From DATFKA01 sp042095835 (GTDB taxonomy: Bacteria > Bacteroidota > Bacteroidia > Chitinophagales > Saprospiraceae), in contig JBELML010000009.1 in assembly GCA_042095835.1 (NCBI GenBank), positions 27,384-91,383 on the forward strand: 64,000 nucleotides of DNA. The letters run 5' to 3'. The position numbers were made by a program, and so were the translations under genes. Position 1 is the first letter of the stretch, and the number at the start of each line of letters is the position of its first letter. Positions 9,327-18,296 of the stretch are shown here, one piece after another. Under the pieces are notes generated by a model. The model worked only from the letters and a program-made list of their open reading frames with translations. It had not been told where the DNA came from and ran no database searches.

Positions 9327-10907
9327 ATGAAACAATTCAACAAACTATTCTTACTACTTCTAGTATCTGCTTTTGCGCTCAATGCCAATGCACAAACTCG
9401 ATACCTAGATGATTTATTTACAGGAGTCAGTGTTTCACCTGACGTTCCTTATGCGACTAATATATCCGTCCTGACAGGAGGAGCTGATACGATTCCTTTG
9501 GTAATGGATATTTATACGCCAGACGGAGATGATGCAACAGATCGTCCAGTGGTTGTATATTTCCATACTGGTAGTTTCTTGCCACAATACTTTAATGGCC
9601 AGATTACAGGTAACAAACAAGATTCTACCTGTGCTGAAATTTGTCGTCGTTTAGCTCGCAAAGGTTATGTAGCTATTTCTGCTACTTATCGTGCAGGTTG
9701 GGTTCCTACTGCAACTGGACCAGAAGGGCAAAATACACGTACTGGTACTTTATTAAATGCAGCGTATAGAGGTATTCAAGATGCGCGTTCGCTTATCCGC
9801 TACCTACGTAAAACAGTAGCTGAAGATGAGAACCCTTATGGTATCAATACGGATAATATTACACTTTGGGGGCAAGGTACAGGTGGATATCTCTCTTATG
9901 GCTGTGCATATTTGGATGATTTCGCAGAACTTGCACTTCCTAAATTTGTAAATACGGAGGATTTATCCCTTTATGTGGATTCTAACCTAGTAGGCGATAT
10001 TTTCGGTTTAAAAGATGCGCCGCTAGCATTATCTAACTGGCCAGGCTATAGTTCTGATTTCAAATTGGCTGTCAACGCAGGTGGTGCTCTTGGAGATAGT
10101 ACTTGGATAGACGGTACGGATAATGAACCAGCTACTATTGGTTTCCACGTGTTTGCTGATCCATTTGCACCTTATGAAACAGGACCAGTAATCGTACCTG
10201 TTACGGGTGATTTTGTGGTAGATGTAGTCGGTACTCGTTTTGTAACTAATGCAGCTAACGAAAATGGTGCAAACGCTATTTTCATGGAAGCTAATCAAGA
10301 TTTAAGCGATCCAATTAATGCAATAAATACAGTTTACTCTAATACACCAGCAGCTACTATTTTTGGTGATCCGCTTCCATCTTTATCAGTAGCCAACATG
10401 TATCCTTTCCTAACAGATACACTTGCTTCTGGACCATGGGAATGGTGGGGATACGAGGAATTAGCTGGACAATTAGCATTCTTCAATACTGTAGCTGGAA
10501 CATCTTTTGATGTGGATGAATTTGATGCAACTGGTCGTATTTTGAACCCAGATGCTTCTAAGGAGAAAGCAATGGCCTATATCGATACTATGGTCAACTT
10601 TTTCTTACCTAGAGCTTATCTTGCCTTAGACCTTGCTACTAGTGTAAAAGAAATCATTACTCCTGAAAGTGTTTCTCTAACCGTTGGACCTAACCCAATT
10701 CAGGATGTTGCATTAGTGAGCTCTGCACCAGACAAACCAATGCAGCGTGTTGCTATCTACAATTTGGATGGTAAGATGATGAGAGGTATCACTAATTTGA
10801 ACGCTAGCCAATTCGAGCTAAAGCGCATGAATCTACCTGCTGGTATATATCTACTACAAGCAGAGTTTGAGGAAGGTGTCGTGACGAAGAAGGTGATGTT
10901 TAAATAG
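9327..10907 (+). CDS. Secreted carboxylesterase-like alpha/beta hydrolase with T9SS sorting domain
   Basis: The start at 9327 gives a clean signal peptide (MKQFNKLFLLLLVSAFALNANAQ); a GTG 39 bases upstream would add a non-signal extension. Residues ~35-230 resemble the esterase/lipase fold (PVVVYFHTGSF as oxyanion-hole region, then GLARKGYVAI-like and WGQGTGGYLSYG as the nucleophile region). The expected nucleophile serine in G-x-S-x-G is a threonine-glycine variant (GQGTGG), so catalysis is doubtful. The C-terminal ~75 residues are a type A T9SS sorting domain (VGPNPIQD...LPAGIYLLQ...KVMFK). The gene is probably co-transcribed with the TonB receptor before it. Confidence 0.75.
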   Translation: MKQFNKLFLLLLVSAFALNANAQTRYLDDLFTGVSVSPDVPYATNISVLTGGADTIPLVMDIYTPDGDDATDRPVVVYFHTGSFLPQYFNGQITGNKQDSTCAEICRRLARKGYVAISATYRAGWVPTATGPEGQNTRTGTLLNAAYRGIQDARSLIRYLRKTVAEDENPYGINTDNITLWGQGTGGYLSYGCAYLDDFAELALPKFVNTEDLSLYVDSNLVGDIFGLKDAPLALSNWPGYSSDFKLAVNAGGALGDSTWIDGTDNEPATIGFHVFADPFAPYETGPVIVPVTGDFVVDVVGTRFVTNAANENGANAIFMEANQDLSDPINAINTVYSNTPAATIFGDPLPSLSVANMYPFLTDTLASGPWEWWGYEELAGQLAFFNTVAGTSFDVDEFDATGRILNPDASKEKAMAYIDTMVNFFLPRAYLALDLATSVKEIITPESVSLTVGPNPIQDVALVSSAPDKPMQRVAIYNLDGKMMRGITNLNASQFELKRMNLPAGIYLLQAEFEEGVVTKKVMFK

Positions 10908-10931
10908 GTTTGGCTATCGCCAAGACTTTGG

Positions 10932-10969
10932 TTTAAGAGCTTAACCGCTTAAAAGGTTAAGCTCTTAAA
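10932..10969. terminator. Perfect 15-bp inverted repeat (stem-loop)
   Basis: TTTAAGAGCTTAACC (10932-10946) is followed by an eight-base loop and its exact reverse complement (10955-10969). It lies in the short gap between convergent genes and is followed directly by a second stem. It is probably part of a double terminator; no long U-run follows this stem itself. Confidence 0.55.
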
Positions 10970-11002
10970 AGAGTCATTCCGAGATTTCGGGATGACTCTT
11001 TT
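10967..11002. terminator. Bidirectional intrinsic terminator
   Basis: A 16-bp stem (10967-10982 with 10987-11002, one G-T pair) has a four-base loop. It is flanked by AAAA on the left and TTTTT on the right, giving a U-run on either strand. It sits between the T9SS esterase-like gene and the convergent acyl-CoA reductase gene. Confidence 0.8.
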
Positions 11003-11008
11003 TGCATC

Positions 11009-12025
11009 TTAAAGCCTCAATAAGAAATCAATCGTATCTACCCCATCGGCATAATCAGCTAAACCGGGCTCTTGGGCTTGACCAAAATCAAAGGTAGGAA
11101 TCTGAGAAAGATTCGATCTAGTAACTACACATTGAATTTCATCCTGCCGAGCTATGAGCTCTGCTTCCAGCTCCGTTTCTTGATCGTAAAAGCTATAATT
11201 GAGTCCCGCAATGTGAGAAGTGATGGCCTCACTTTCTGTTAAAATGATACAGCCATTGGCCATGTACTTTGCTTTGTTGAGCACATAGATGGCATAGTTG
11301 TAATCAAAGTTGTTTTTGTATTTATCATTGAGAATGATATCATTGTATTCATGTAATGCCTCAAGTAATGGCTCAAATTGATACCCTCTTGGTACATATA
11401 TTTTGGCTACATTTCGGCATCCTAGTCCGTAGTATTGGAACACATCCTTTCCAAGTCTAGATAAGTCTTCCTTGCTTTCTTTTCCGTCAAGAATCGCCAC
11501 AGCATTTCTATTTCTACGGATAATATGCGGCACCTTACCAAAGTAAGCCTCAAAGTATCGAGCAGAATTATTCGATCCGGTGGCAATGACCGCATCAAAA
11601 GCTTGCAGTTTCTCGACAACCCTAAAGTATTTCTCTGTTCTTGGATCAATTTGCTTTAGTGCCCGAAAAATATAAGACAGTAGGTATTTGTCTTTATCAG
11701 ATAATTTGATTTGACTGATATGCCCACTAATGAAAGTACACATCACATCATGAAAACCGACTAATGGAATGTTCCCCGCTAAGACTAAACCTACCTGAGC
11801 AGGAGCATTATTATCGAGAATATTGTAGGTATTTAACCATTGCCTCAGTTTCTTTTCTTCCAAAAACTGAGCAGCAATAGCATCAATGGCCAATTGCTGG
11901 TTTTTCTTAGTAAACCACCGATTATTCATATACGTACGATGGATAACCGCATCACGGTATTCATCTTTCTGAGATAGGATATGCCCAAGCTGAATTAAAG
12001 CTTCGATTCTTTCTTCAACAATCAT
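11009..12025 (-). CDS. Acyl-CoA reductase (LuxC-like)
   Basis: The protein belongs to the LuxC/acyl-CoA reductase group of the aldehyde dehydrogenase superfamily, reducing activated acyl groups to aldehydes with NAD(P)H. Family features seen include AQVGLVLAGNIPLVGFHD near residues 76-93, ATGSNNSARYF and the probable catalytic cysteine in YYGLGCRNVAKIYVP. The length of 338 aa matches the shorter Bacteroidota versions. No luxD/luxE partners or luciferase genes are nearby, so bioluminescence is not implied. It is a single-gene unit with a TAnnTTCG-like box (12053-12060) before it. Confidence 0.85.
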   Translation of the reverse strand: MIVEERIEALIQLGHILSQKDEYRDAVIHRTYMNNRWFTKKNQQLAIDAIAAQFLEEKKLRQWLNTYNILDNNAPAQVGLVLAGNIPLVGFHDVMCTFISGHISQIKLSDKDKYLLSYIFRALKQIDPRTEKYFRVVEKLQAFDAVIATGSNNSARYFEAYFGKVPHIIRRNRNAVAILDGKESKEDLSRLGKDVFQYYGLGCRNVAKIYVPRGYQFEPLLEALHEYNDIILNDKYKNNFDYNYAIYVLNKAKYMANGCIILTESEAITSHIAGLNYSFYDQETELEAELIARQDEIQCVVTRSNLSQIPTFDFGQAQEPGLADYADGVDTIDFLLRL

Positions 12026-12052
12026 TTACTAGATATTCCTTTTTTAGCGATG

Positions 12053-12060
12053 CGAAGATA
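12053..12060 (-). promoter_or_regulatory. Possible -7 box (TATCTTCG) for the acyl-CoA reductase gene
   Basis: On the minus strand TATCTTCG differs at one position from TAnnTTTG and lies 28 bases before the ATG. No -33 element is obvious. Confidence 0.3.
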
Positions 12061-12140
12061 AGTAAAATGGAATACCCTTGCCTCTCTTTAGCACGATCTT
12101 CAACAGAATTTCGGCCATCAGGCTAAAAAATTAGAGGCGC

Positions 12141-13388
12141 TTATAACTTTACGAATCGAATTGTTTTGCTCGCTCTTTCACTGTAGGCTTTAAAAAGGTA
12201 GGTGCCAGAAGGGATGTAGCTCACATCGATATAGTCATTATCTAATGGCCCTTCGGCAATAATCCTACCAAAAAAATCTGTAACCATCCAGTTTTTGAAT
12301 GCTTCGATATCTCCATTAATACGGAGCTCTGATACTGTGGGGTTAGGTAGTATCATCATCCGTTCCTGGCTTTCCATTTCAATGACCACCGTTTTTGAAT
12401 AGGTGGTCTCTCCATCAAAATCTATCTGTTTTAATCGATAATAAATCGTTGGACTTGCGATAATTTTCCGGTCTAGGTAGCTATACTTACGATACGCTCT
12501 TGTTGTGCCTGCACCATCAATATCGGTTAGATGATGAAACTTTTGTCCATCAAAGCTACGCTCAACAGAGAACACCTGATTATTTTCCTCCTGAGCAGTT
12601 TCCCAGATTAGTTCTATTCCAAAATTTGTCGGTTTAGCTTGAAAAGAAATAAAGTCGACCGGTAATGCAGGACCTACAATTGAACCTTCCGTGAAAACGA
12701 TATTATCTAAACCTGCTTCTTCGGCTGCAGCATTAGTGCTGTAAACCACTACCAGTTGGGCCTGACATCCTATGTAGGAACTCAAATCCTCATTTTCTGT
12801 TACCCAGCTACCTTCTGTAAAGTTACCGTCGATATCGATACCTGTAGTATTGACAATATCCAGCTCCGTAGCAGCTCCACAACCTGTGATATTGAGGTAA
12901 ATGCGAAAAACATCAGCTACCTCCCAACTTGTCGCCCCTAATATATATTGTATACTAAATTGAGGGGAAGTAGTGCCCGTTAAATCTACAGCTGTAAAAG
13001 TTATTTCCACTTCTCCATCAGAATCCTCCATTACAAAACCTTGGCTCCCCTCTGGAGCGCCTTGCCCAGTTTCGGAGGCCAAAGAAGCAGAGGTAGCCAC
13101 TCCAAAAGCATCATTGTCTGAAAAACCACTACCTGCATTACCTCCCGTAGGACTCCAAATAATATCAAAGCCCAATTCCGTAGGAGTGGGATCAGCTTGT
13201 ACCACAATCTCTCCACAGGTAGCCGTGAAGTTTTGTAGCTGATGTGTAGTGGTGAAATCGGAATCATTATACAAGCAATTGGGTGAGGAAAATGTTTGGG
13301 CTGTCAAGTTTTCAAATCCTAAACCGGTTTGGGCATTACCATAAATGCTTAGTAACAAAAAACTGAGCTGTGTCAGAATCGTCTTCAT
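12141..13388 (-). CDS. Secreted T9SS-sorted protein with beta-sandwich domains
   Basis: A signal peptide (MKTILTQLSFLLLSIYGNAQ) is followed by a ~210-residue region without a family I can name. It is rich in beta-strand patterns and has paired cysteines (near residues 38, 59, 165 and 205). Next comes a fibronectin-III-like segment (PVDFISFQAKPTNFGIELIWETAQEENN at about residues 245-330). The last ~75 residues are a type A T9SS sorting domain (PNPTVSELRINGD...PSGTYLFKAYSERASKTIRFVKL). The protein should be exported and attached to the cell surface. It stands alone between divergently and convergently oriented neighbours. Confidence 0.75.
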   Translation of the reverse strand: MKTILTQLSFLLLSIYGNAQTGLGFENLTAQTFSSPNCLYNDSDFTTTHQLQNFTATCGEIVVQADPTPTELGFDIIWSPTGGNAGSGFSDNDAFGVATSASLASETGQGAPEGSQGFVMEDSDGEVEITFTAVDLTGTTSPQFSIQYILGATSWEVADVFRIYLNITGCGAATELDIVNTTGIDIDGNFTEGSWVTENEDLSSYIGCQAQLVVVYSTNAAAEEAGLDNIVFTEGSIVGPALPVDFISFQAKPTNFGIELIWETAQEENNQVFSVERSFDGQKFHHLTDIDGAGTTRAYRKYSYLDRKIIASPTIYYRLKQIDFDGETTYSKTVVIEMESQERMMILPNPTVSELRINGDIEAFKNWMVTDFFGRIIAEGPLDNDYIDVSYIPSGTYLFKAYSERASKTIRFVKL

Positions 13389-13690
13389 TTTTTCAAGATT
13401 TAATTTGACTCCATGGATTATATAGTCCGTATCTCCTAATTTCTTTATGCTAGTTGGCAGATTGTGCCCTCTAGCACTTAAATATGTGTGCTCTCAGGAG
13501 TATAAAAAAGGAGAATCTGGTGAGCTCATTTAAAATTGAGGTAGATTCCTATAGGAAGTAGATGAATGATCTAGTCATTTCATTCAGCCGAAAAAAGTAG
13601 GGATTGGTCTTATAATCAAATGAATTGACCCTAAAGCAAGATCCCTCTACCGCATTTTTCTATAACTTCGGTGAAAGCTTGTTGATCAAC
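13389..13690. other. Non-coding gap between divergent genes
   Basis: About 300 bases between the T9SS protein and the histidine kinase gene. A TAACTTCG box (13663-13670, one mismatch to TAnnTTTG) lies about 20 bases before the kinase ATG. An open reading extension to a TTG at 13625 exists but precedes this box. Nothing else is recognised. Confidence 0.4.
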
Positions 13691-15793
13691 ATGAAGTGTT
13701 TTAGATTATGTATCGCTACCGTGATAGCAGGTATACCATTATTTCTACCAGCTCAAGCTGCTATTGTTTCCTCTGATTTACTTGCGGAGCAGTTTCATCA
13801 TTTGACCCAAGAGTTCGAAGATTTGGAAGCAACTGCTATTTTAGATAGTATCCAACAGCTACCAAGCGATTTATTAGATCAGCATCCTACTTGGAAGGTT
13901 CGCTTCCTGCATTTGGAAAGTCAAGCCCGAACGGAGCTTTCCCAAATTGAAACTGCATTAGCTTGTGCGAAACGAGCAGAAAGCATCAGCCATGCAAATG
14001 AATTAGAGGAATTAATACACGAAAATTATCACCTACAGGGAAACCTGTTATTAAAGGGGCAACAATTCCAAAAGGGATTGGCCTACTTAAACAAAGCTCT
14101 ACCTTATTTTGAAGCCAAGGAAGATATTGATGCCCAACTGAGTGGCCTAAGCAAAAAGGCATTTGCTTTAGCAGTATTAGGTAGAGAAGAGGAAGCCAAA
14201 TTGATCACAAAGTATAGCAGAGAAATTTTACCTCAAGCCAATTCCACGATTCTAAGCATACAAGTCTATAATGACCTGGCGATCACTTACAACATCCTAA
14301 ACAATCGGCTAGAAGCCACAAGGATGTATACCCTTGCCTATGAACTCGCCGAAGAAGAAAAGTATTTAAAATTGCTGACCGGCATCGGTAATAACTTGCT
14401 CAATACTTTTCTAGAACTAGGTCAATTTGAAAAGGCTAAATCCTATGGAAAAGATGCATTGAGGATTGCCGATGAACTGAATCTTTTACAAATCAAGCAG
14501 TATTTGCTATTAGGTCTTAGCGATCTATTTCTTAAAACGAATGAGGTAGATTCCTCCATTTTCTACCTCAACCGATTAGAAAGCGAGTGTTTTCCTGCCG
14601 AGGATAAAATACTTCGAACGGAAATTCAAACCCTACGAGCGGAAATTTATTTCGACCAAGACTCCATAGAAAAGGCTAATCATTGCATCGAGTCGGCAAA
14701 AGCCATCTTAATTGGAGAAGACTTGGCCTGGCCTGATTTACAAGTTAAACTAGGTAAGGCGAAATATTGGTATCATAAAAATGAAGCCTCAAAAGCTCTA
14801 GACCTCTTAGCTGATGTTTTGGCCAACCCATTACTCCCAGAAATATATCGTCTAGAGCCTTTAGAACTACAATATAAGATTTATAAACAGCAGCAATTGG
14901 CCGCCGAAGCCCTCCTGGTATTAGAGCAAAAAAACTTGATCAAAGACAGTCTATTAACCCTGGAGCGCATTGGTTTGATTGCTTCCTTAGAAGCGGATCA
15001 ACGGGCAGAAAGAAAAGAACTTGAAATTCAACAGCTCGAGCTCACCAATCGAATTAATAAAGAAAGAAACCAGGTGCAACAGCGGACTATCTTAAGTCTA
15101 GTCTTAGCTTTAATTATAGTCATCTTAGCAGCAGTCAGTTTCAGCAGGCAGCGAAAGCTCACACTGGAATCCCAACTTGCTCAAGCCAAAGAAAAGCTCC
15201 TACGGCTACAAATTAATCCTCATTTTCTTTTCAACACCCTCAACTCTATACAATCTTCTTTATTACAAAGAAAGGATGAAAAAACGATGCAACTTTTGAC
15301 TAGGTTCTCCAACCTTATGCGGTCGGTGTTGCAGAATTCCGAGACTGAGTTGGTCTCTTTAAATGAAGAGTTAGACCTACTGTCCAATTATATGGAATTA
15401 GAACGAAAAAGGTTGGATCATAAATTTAATTATACCATTGATATTGAAGAGGATATCAATACGAACAATATCAAAATTCCGAGTATGATTCTCCAGGTTT
15501 TTGTTGAAAATGCTATATGGCATGGCTTTCGTTCGGTAAAAAATGATGGCCAGATCCGCATAATGGTAAAAAAAGCCAATAAGGGTCATGAAATCATCGT
15601 AGATGATAATGGTAAAGGCCGATTATTTTCTAGTAAACATAAATCTGCCGATCAGAAAAATAAAATATCCTTAGGCACTCGATTAGCTCAACAGAGAATC
15701 CAACAACTTAACCAAAAATTTAGTGGGCATTTCAAACTCGAAATTATTGACAAACCTAGTGATAGTGGAACCACAGTGATTTTATTTGCATAA
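13691..15793 (+). CDS. TPR-containing LytS-type sensor histidine kinase
   Basis: From the ATG at 13691 the protein has a signal peptide (ending LFLPAQA), an extracytoplasmic TPR-like helical region of about 400 residues and one transmembrane segment (TILSLVLALIIVILAAVSF). The cytoplasmic part is a His_kinase domain. The phospho-acceptor histidine lies in INPHFLFNTLNS and the ATP-binding N-box is FVENAIWHGF. A TTG start 66 bases upstream would add residues before the signal peptide, so it was not used. The LytTR response regulator 17 bases downstream is its obvious partner. The ligand is unknown. Confidence 0.9.
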   Translation: MKCFRLCIATVIAGIPLFLPAQAAIVSSDLLAEQFHHLTQEFEDLEATAILDSIQQLPSDLLDQHPTWKVRFLHLESQARTELSQIETALACAKRAESISHANELEELIHENYHLQGNLLLKGQQFQKGLAYLNKALPYFEAKEDIDAQLSGLSKKAFALAVLGREEEAKLITKYSREILPQANSTILSIQVYNDLAITYNILNNRLEATRMYTLAYELAEEEKYLKLLTGIGNNLLNTFLELGQFEKAKSYGKDALRIADELNLLQIKQYLLLGLSDLFLKTNEVDSSIFYLNRLESECFPAEDKILRTEIQTLRAEIYFDQDSIEKANHCIESAKAILIGEDLAWPDLQVKLGKAKYWYHKNEASKALDLLADVLANPLLPEIYRLEPLELQYKIYKQQQLAAEALLVLEQKNLIKDSLLTLERIGLIASLEADQRAERKELEIQQLELTNRINKERNQVQQRTILSLVLALIIVILAAVSFSRQRKLTLESQLAQAKEKLLRLQINPHFLFNTLNSIQSSLLQRKDEKTMQLLTRFSNLMRSVLQNSETELVSLNEELDLLSNYMELERKRLDHKFNYTIDIEEDINTNNIKIPSMILQVFVENAIWHGFRSVKNDGQIRIMVKKANKGHEIIVDDNGKGRLFSSKHKSADQKNKISLGTRLAQQRIQQLNQKFSGHFKLEIIDKPSDSGTTVILFA

Positions 15794-15810
15794 TCTGATA
15801 AATAAATCCT

Positions 15811-16584
15811 ATGCCAAATTGTGTAATTATTGACGATGAAAAAGATGCTAGAGAAGTACTCCGATTACTCCTCAAAAGGTTTACGCCCCAAATTCAGATT
15901 GTGGGCGAAGCAGAAAGCGTAAAATCAGGTTTGGAAATTATCCAAAACCTTCAGCCCGATATTGTTTTTTTGGACATCAACATGCAAGATGGAAGCGGTT
16001 TTGATCTTTTAGATCAGCTATCTACTTATGAATTTAGCCTCGTCTTCATTACTGCCTATGACCAATACGCGATTAAAGCCTTTAAATATGCTGCAATAGA
16101 TTACCTACTCAAACCAATCGATCTTAAAGAATTAAAAACTTGTATTGCCAGAGTTGAAAAAAGAACAGAAAAAACAAACACCTTGGAGCAATTGAGTCAA
16201 TTACAAAATAGCGGTTTATTAAGCCCTATTTTAAGAGAAAACACCTCCTACAAAAAACGATTTATCACCAAAAAAACCTCTGGTATTTTCCTGCTAGATG
16301 CAGCAGACATTCTTTACTTCTTTGCTGATGACAACTTAGTTTTTGCGGTAGATCAGGACCATAAGAAACATACCATCCCCTTCCGAATTAATGAACTGGA
16401 AGACATTTTATCCCCTCAAATCTTCTTTAGGATCAATCGAAGTGAAATCATCAATATCAATTACATTCAACGCATGGAGCCCTACTTTGCCAATCGGCTT
16501 ATCATTCAATTGAAAGGTGGGAAAATGGAATTAAAGACCAGTACATCCAGGACGGCGGCTTTTCGAAAGTGGTTGGAGGCTTAA
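15811..16584 (+). CDS. LytTR-family response regulator
   Basis: A REC domain (residues ~1-120, phospho-acceptor D55 in VFLDINMQDGSG, switch Lys in YLLKPID) is followed by a LytTR DNA-binding domain (~155-257, ending RTAAFRKWLEA; IFFRINRSEIINI is typical). It is the partner of the TPR histidine kinase immediately upstream. The 257-residue length is normal. It ends 16 bases before the convergent DUF1415 gene. Confidence 0.93.
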   Translation: MPNCVIIDDEKDAREVLRLLLKRFTPQIQIVGEAESVKSGLEIIQNLQPDIVFLDINMQDGSGFDLLDQLSTYEFSLVFITAYDQYAIKAFKYAAIDYLLKPIDLKELKTCIARVEKRTEKTNTLEQLSQLQNSGLLSPILRENTSYKKRFITKKTSGIFLLDAADILYFFADDNLVFAVDQDHKKHTIPFRINELEDILSPQIFFRINRSEIININYIQRMEPYFANRLIIQLKGGKMELKTSTSRTAAFRKWLEA

Positions 16585-16600
16585 TGCGCTATGACCTCCC

Positions 16601-17164
16601 CTACTCTTTCCCAAGGTTCTCCAATATTTGAACCCAATAATTTCTTCCTTTTTCTTCCATATAGGCAATGTTCCGAACTGGAACAGAATCGATATCAGGG
16701 TGAGAAAGTGCTGCTTTTTCAACGCTCTCTTCTCGCAATAAATGAATCATTGGAAAGGGGGAACGATTCGTATAATTTTCTGCGGCCTCAGCTTCGGTAC
16801 CTGCAAATTGATAGGCTGGATGGAAAGAAGCTACCTGGATAATACCTTCCCAATTATTTTCCATAATCAAGCTCTCCAAGTACTGTAGAAAATCTAAGTA
16901 CTCCAAGAAATTGGATAATGCCTTGCTTACAATAAGCAGCGTAGTTTCAATCTCGGAAGCTTTGGCCGCTAATAAAATTTTTACTTCTTTCTCAAACTGA
17001 TCGATAATAGCCACAATATCTACCTCCTGAACCTCCACAAATCTGATTTGGCGATTTTGAAAAGGATGCTTCGCAAAAGGACATAATTGGTGCTGGACTA
17101 CTACTTGTTCTACCCAAGCTTTGCTAAGCTTAATTGCCGATTGATTAGACATTCTTTTTGTCAT
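16601..17164 (-). CDS. DUF1415 family protein
   Basis: The N-terminal segment KLSKAWVEQVVVQHQLCPFAKHPF with its conserved Cys-Pro-Phe-Ala is the DUF1415 signature; the family has no established function. The length of 187 aa is typical. The ATG at 17164 overlaps the end of the pseudouridine synthase gene by 20 bases; a second ATG at 17152 would overlap by 8. Either way the two genes are translationally close and likely co-transcribed. Confidence 0.85.
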   Translation of the reverse strand: MTKRMSNQSAIKLSKAWVEQVVVQHQLCPFAKHPFQNRQIRFVEVQEVDIVAIIDQFEKEVKILLAAKASEIETTLLIVSKALSNFLEYLDFLQYLESLIMENNWEGIIQVASFHPAYQFAGTEAEAAENYTNRSPFPMIHLLREESVEKAALSHPDIDSVPVRNIAYMEEKGRNYWVQILENLGKE

Positions 17165-18197
17165 TTAAATAAGTTCTCCAAGACAATAAGGCGTCCGAAA
17201 AATCTTTTGGCAAGTCGGTTTCGAATTGCATAAACTCTTCTGTGCGTGGATGTATGAACCCTAGCGATTTGGCATGTAGAGCGTGTCGTGGCATCACCGA
17301 AAAGGTCTGTTCTACAAAATGTTTATACCGGCTATAAATGGTGCCTTTCAAGATATGGTCACCGCCATACCGCTTATCATTGAATAAGGTATGGCCAAGG
17401 TGCTTCATATGCACCCTGATCTGATGGGTTCGGCCCGTCTCTAGGTTGCATTTGATTAAACTCACATAATACATGGGTTCGATTACCTCGTAGTGAGTTA
17501 CGGCCCATTTCCCTTGGTCTCCCTCTGGGAAGGTCGTAAACAGTTCCCTATAGCGAGGATGCCGTCCAATATGCGCATCTACTTTCCCTTTTTCGGGTTC
17601 AGGCTGCCCCCATACTAGTGCATAGTAGGTTCTTTCGATGGTATGATCAAAGAATTGTTTTGCTAGAAAGCTTAAAGCATAGTCATTCTTGGCTACAATC
17701 AATAGACCAGAAGTGTCTTTATCAATCCGATGTACTAATCCAATCTTCTCCTGATAATTAATGCCCTCTGCTTCTACTGCATCCATTTTGAGATAGTGCA
17801 TAAGGCCATTGACTAAGGTTCCATCAGGATTTCCAATGCCTGGATGCACTACCAAGCCAGGAGGCTTATTGACCAACAATAAGTCTTCATCTTCGTAGTG
17901 AATATCTAGGGGAATATTCTGTGGTTGCACTACATTATCACTCTGATACCTTGGTAGGGTTATAGATACTTTGTGCCCAGGCTTGAGCTTGAAGTTGGGT
18001 TTTACACGCTCACCATCTACGGTGATACTCCCTTCTCGGATAGCTGTTTGCAGCTTATTTCTAGTGATTCGAAACAAGCGATTCTTCAAGAACTTATCTA
18101 TTCGAGTAGGTTCTTGGCCTTTATCAATAATGATTTCCTGCGATTCTAGAGCTGCTTCTGAATTGGTATTGTCCTCTTTGTTTTCCACATCTGCCAT
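17145..18197 (-). CDS. RluD-family pseudouridine synthase
   Basis: The enzyme isomerises uridine to pseudouridine in 23S rRNA. An S4 RNA-binding domain (about residues 30-90, RIDKFLKNRLFRITRNKLQ) precedes the catalytic domain, whose motif HRIDKDTSGLL contains the catalytic Asp. RTHQIRVHMKHLGH is also diagnostic. The ATG at 18197 was chosen over a TTG at 18227 because that TTG lies within a perfect -7 box TATTTTTG (18225-18232). The family is clear; the RluD versus RluA/C assignment is by overall similarity. Confidence 0.88.
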   Translation of the reverse strand: MADVENKEDNTNSEAALESQEIIIDKGQEPTRIDKFLKNRLFRITRNKLQTAIREGSITVDGERVKPNFKLKPGHKVSITLPRYQSDNVVQPQNIPLDIHYEDEDLLLVNKPPGLVVHPGIGNPDGTLVNGLMHYLKMDAVEAEGINYQEKIGLVHRIDKDTSGLLIVAKNDYALSFLAKQFFDHTIERTYYALVWGQPEPEKGKVDAHIGRHPRYRELFTTFPEGDQGKWAVTHYEVIEPMYYVSLIKCNLETGRTHQIRVHMKHLGHTLFNDKRYGGDHILKGTIYSRYKHFVEQTFSVMPRHALHAKSLGFIHPRTEEFMQFETDLPKDFSDALLSWRTYLNDKKNV

Positions 18198-18224
18198 TTC
18201 GATACCTTTTTTTGAGTTGAACTG

Positions 18225-18232
18225 CAAAAATA
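18225..18232 (-). promoter_or_regulatory. -7 promoter box (TATTTTTG) for the RluD-like gene
   Basis: The minus strand reads TATTTTTG, a perfect TAnnTTTG match 27 bases before the ATG at 18197. It decides the start codon, because an upstream TTG would sit inside the promoter. No good -33 box is seen. Confidence 0.5.
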
Positions 18233-18246
18233 GTACAATCCTTGGA

Positions 18247-18287
18247 AAGTGACTAGTGCTTTATTATATGACAAAGCATCTTCACTT
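18247..18287. terminator. Possible terminator hairpin after the trp/aro operon
   Basis: Two nested arms (AAGTGA/TCACTT and TGCTTT/AAAGCA) can fold just after the stop codon of the DAHP synthase gene, the last gene of the operon. No strong U-run follows, so termination efficiency is uncertain. Confidence 0.35.
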
Positions 18288-18296
18288 GTTTAAGCT

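Noticed and set aside
11009..12025. Bioluminescence (lux) locus
   Set aside because: Only a LuxC-like reductase is present; luxAB, luxD and luxE are absent.
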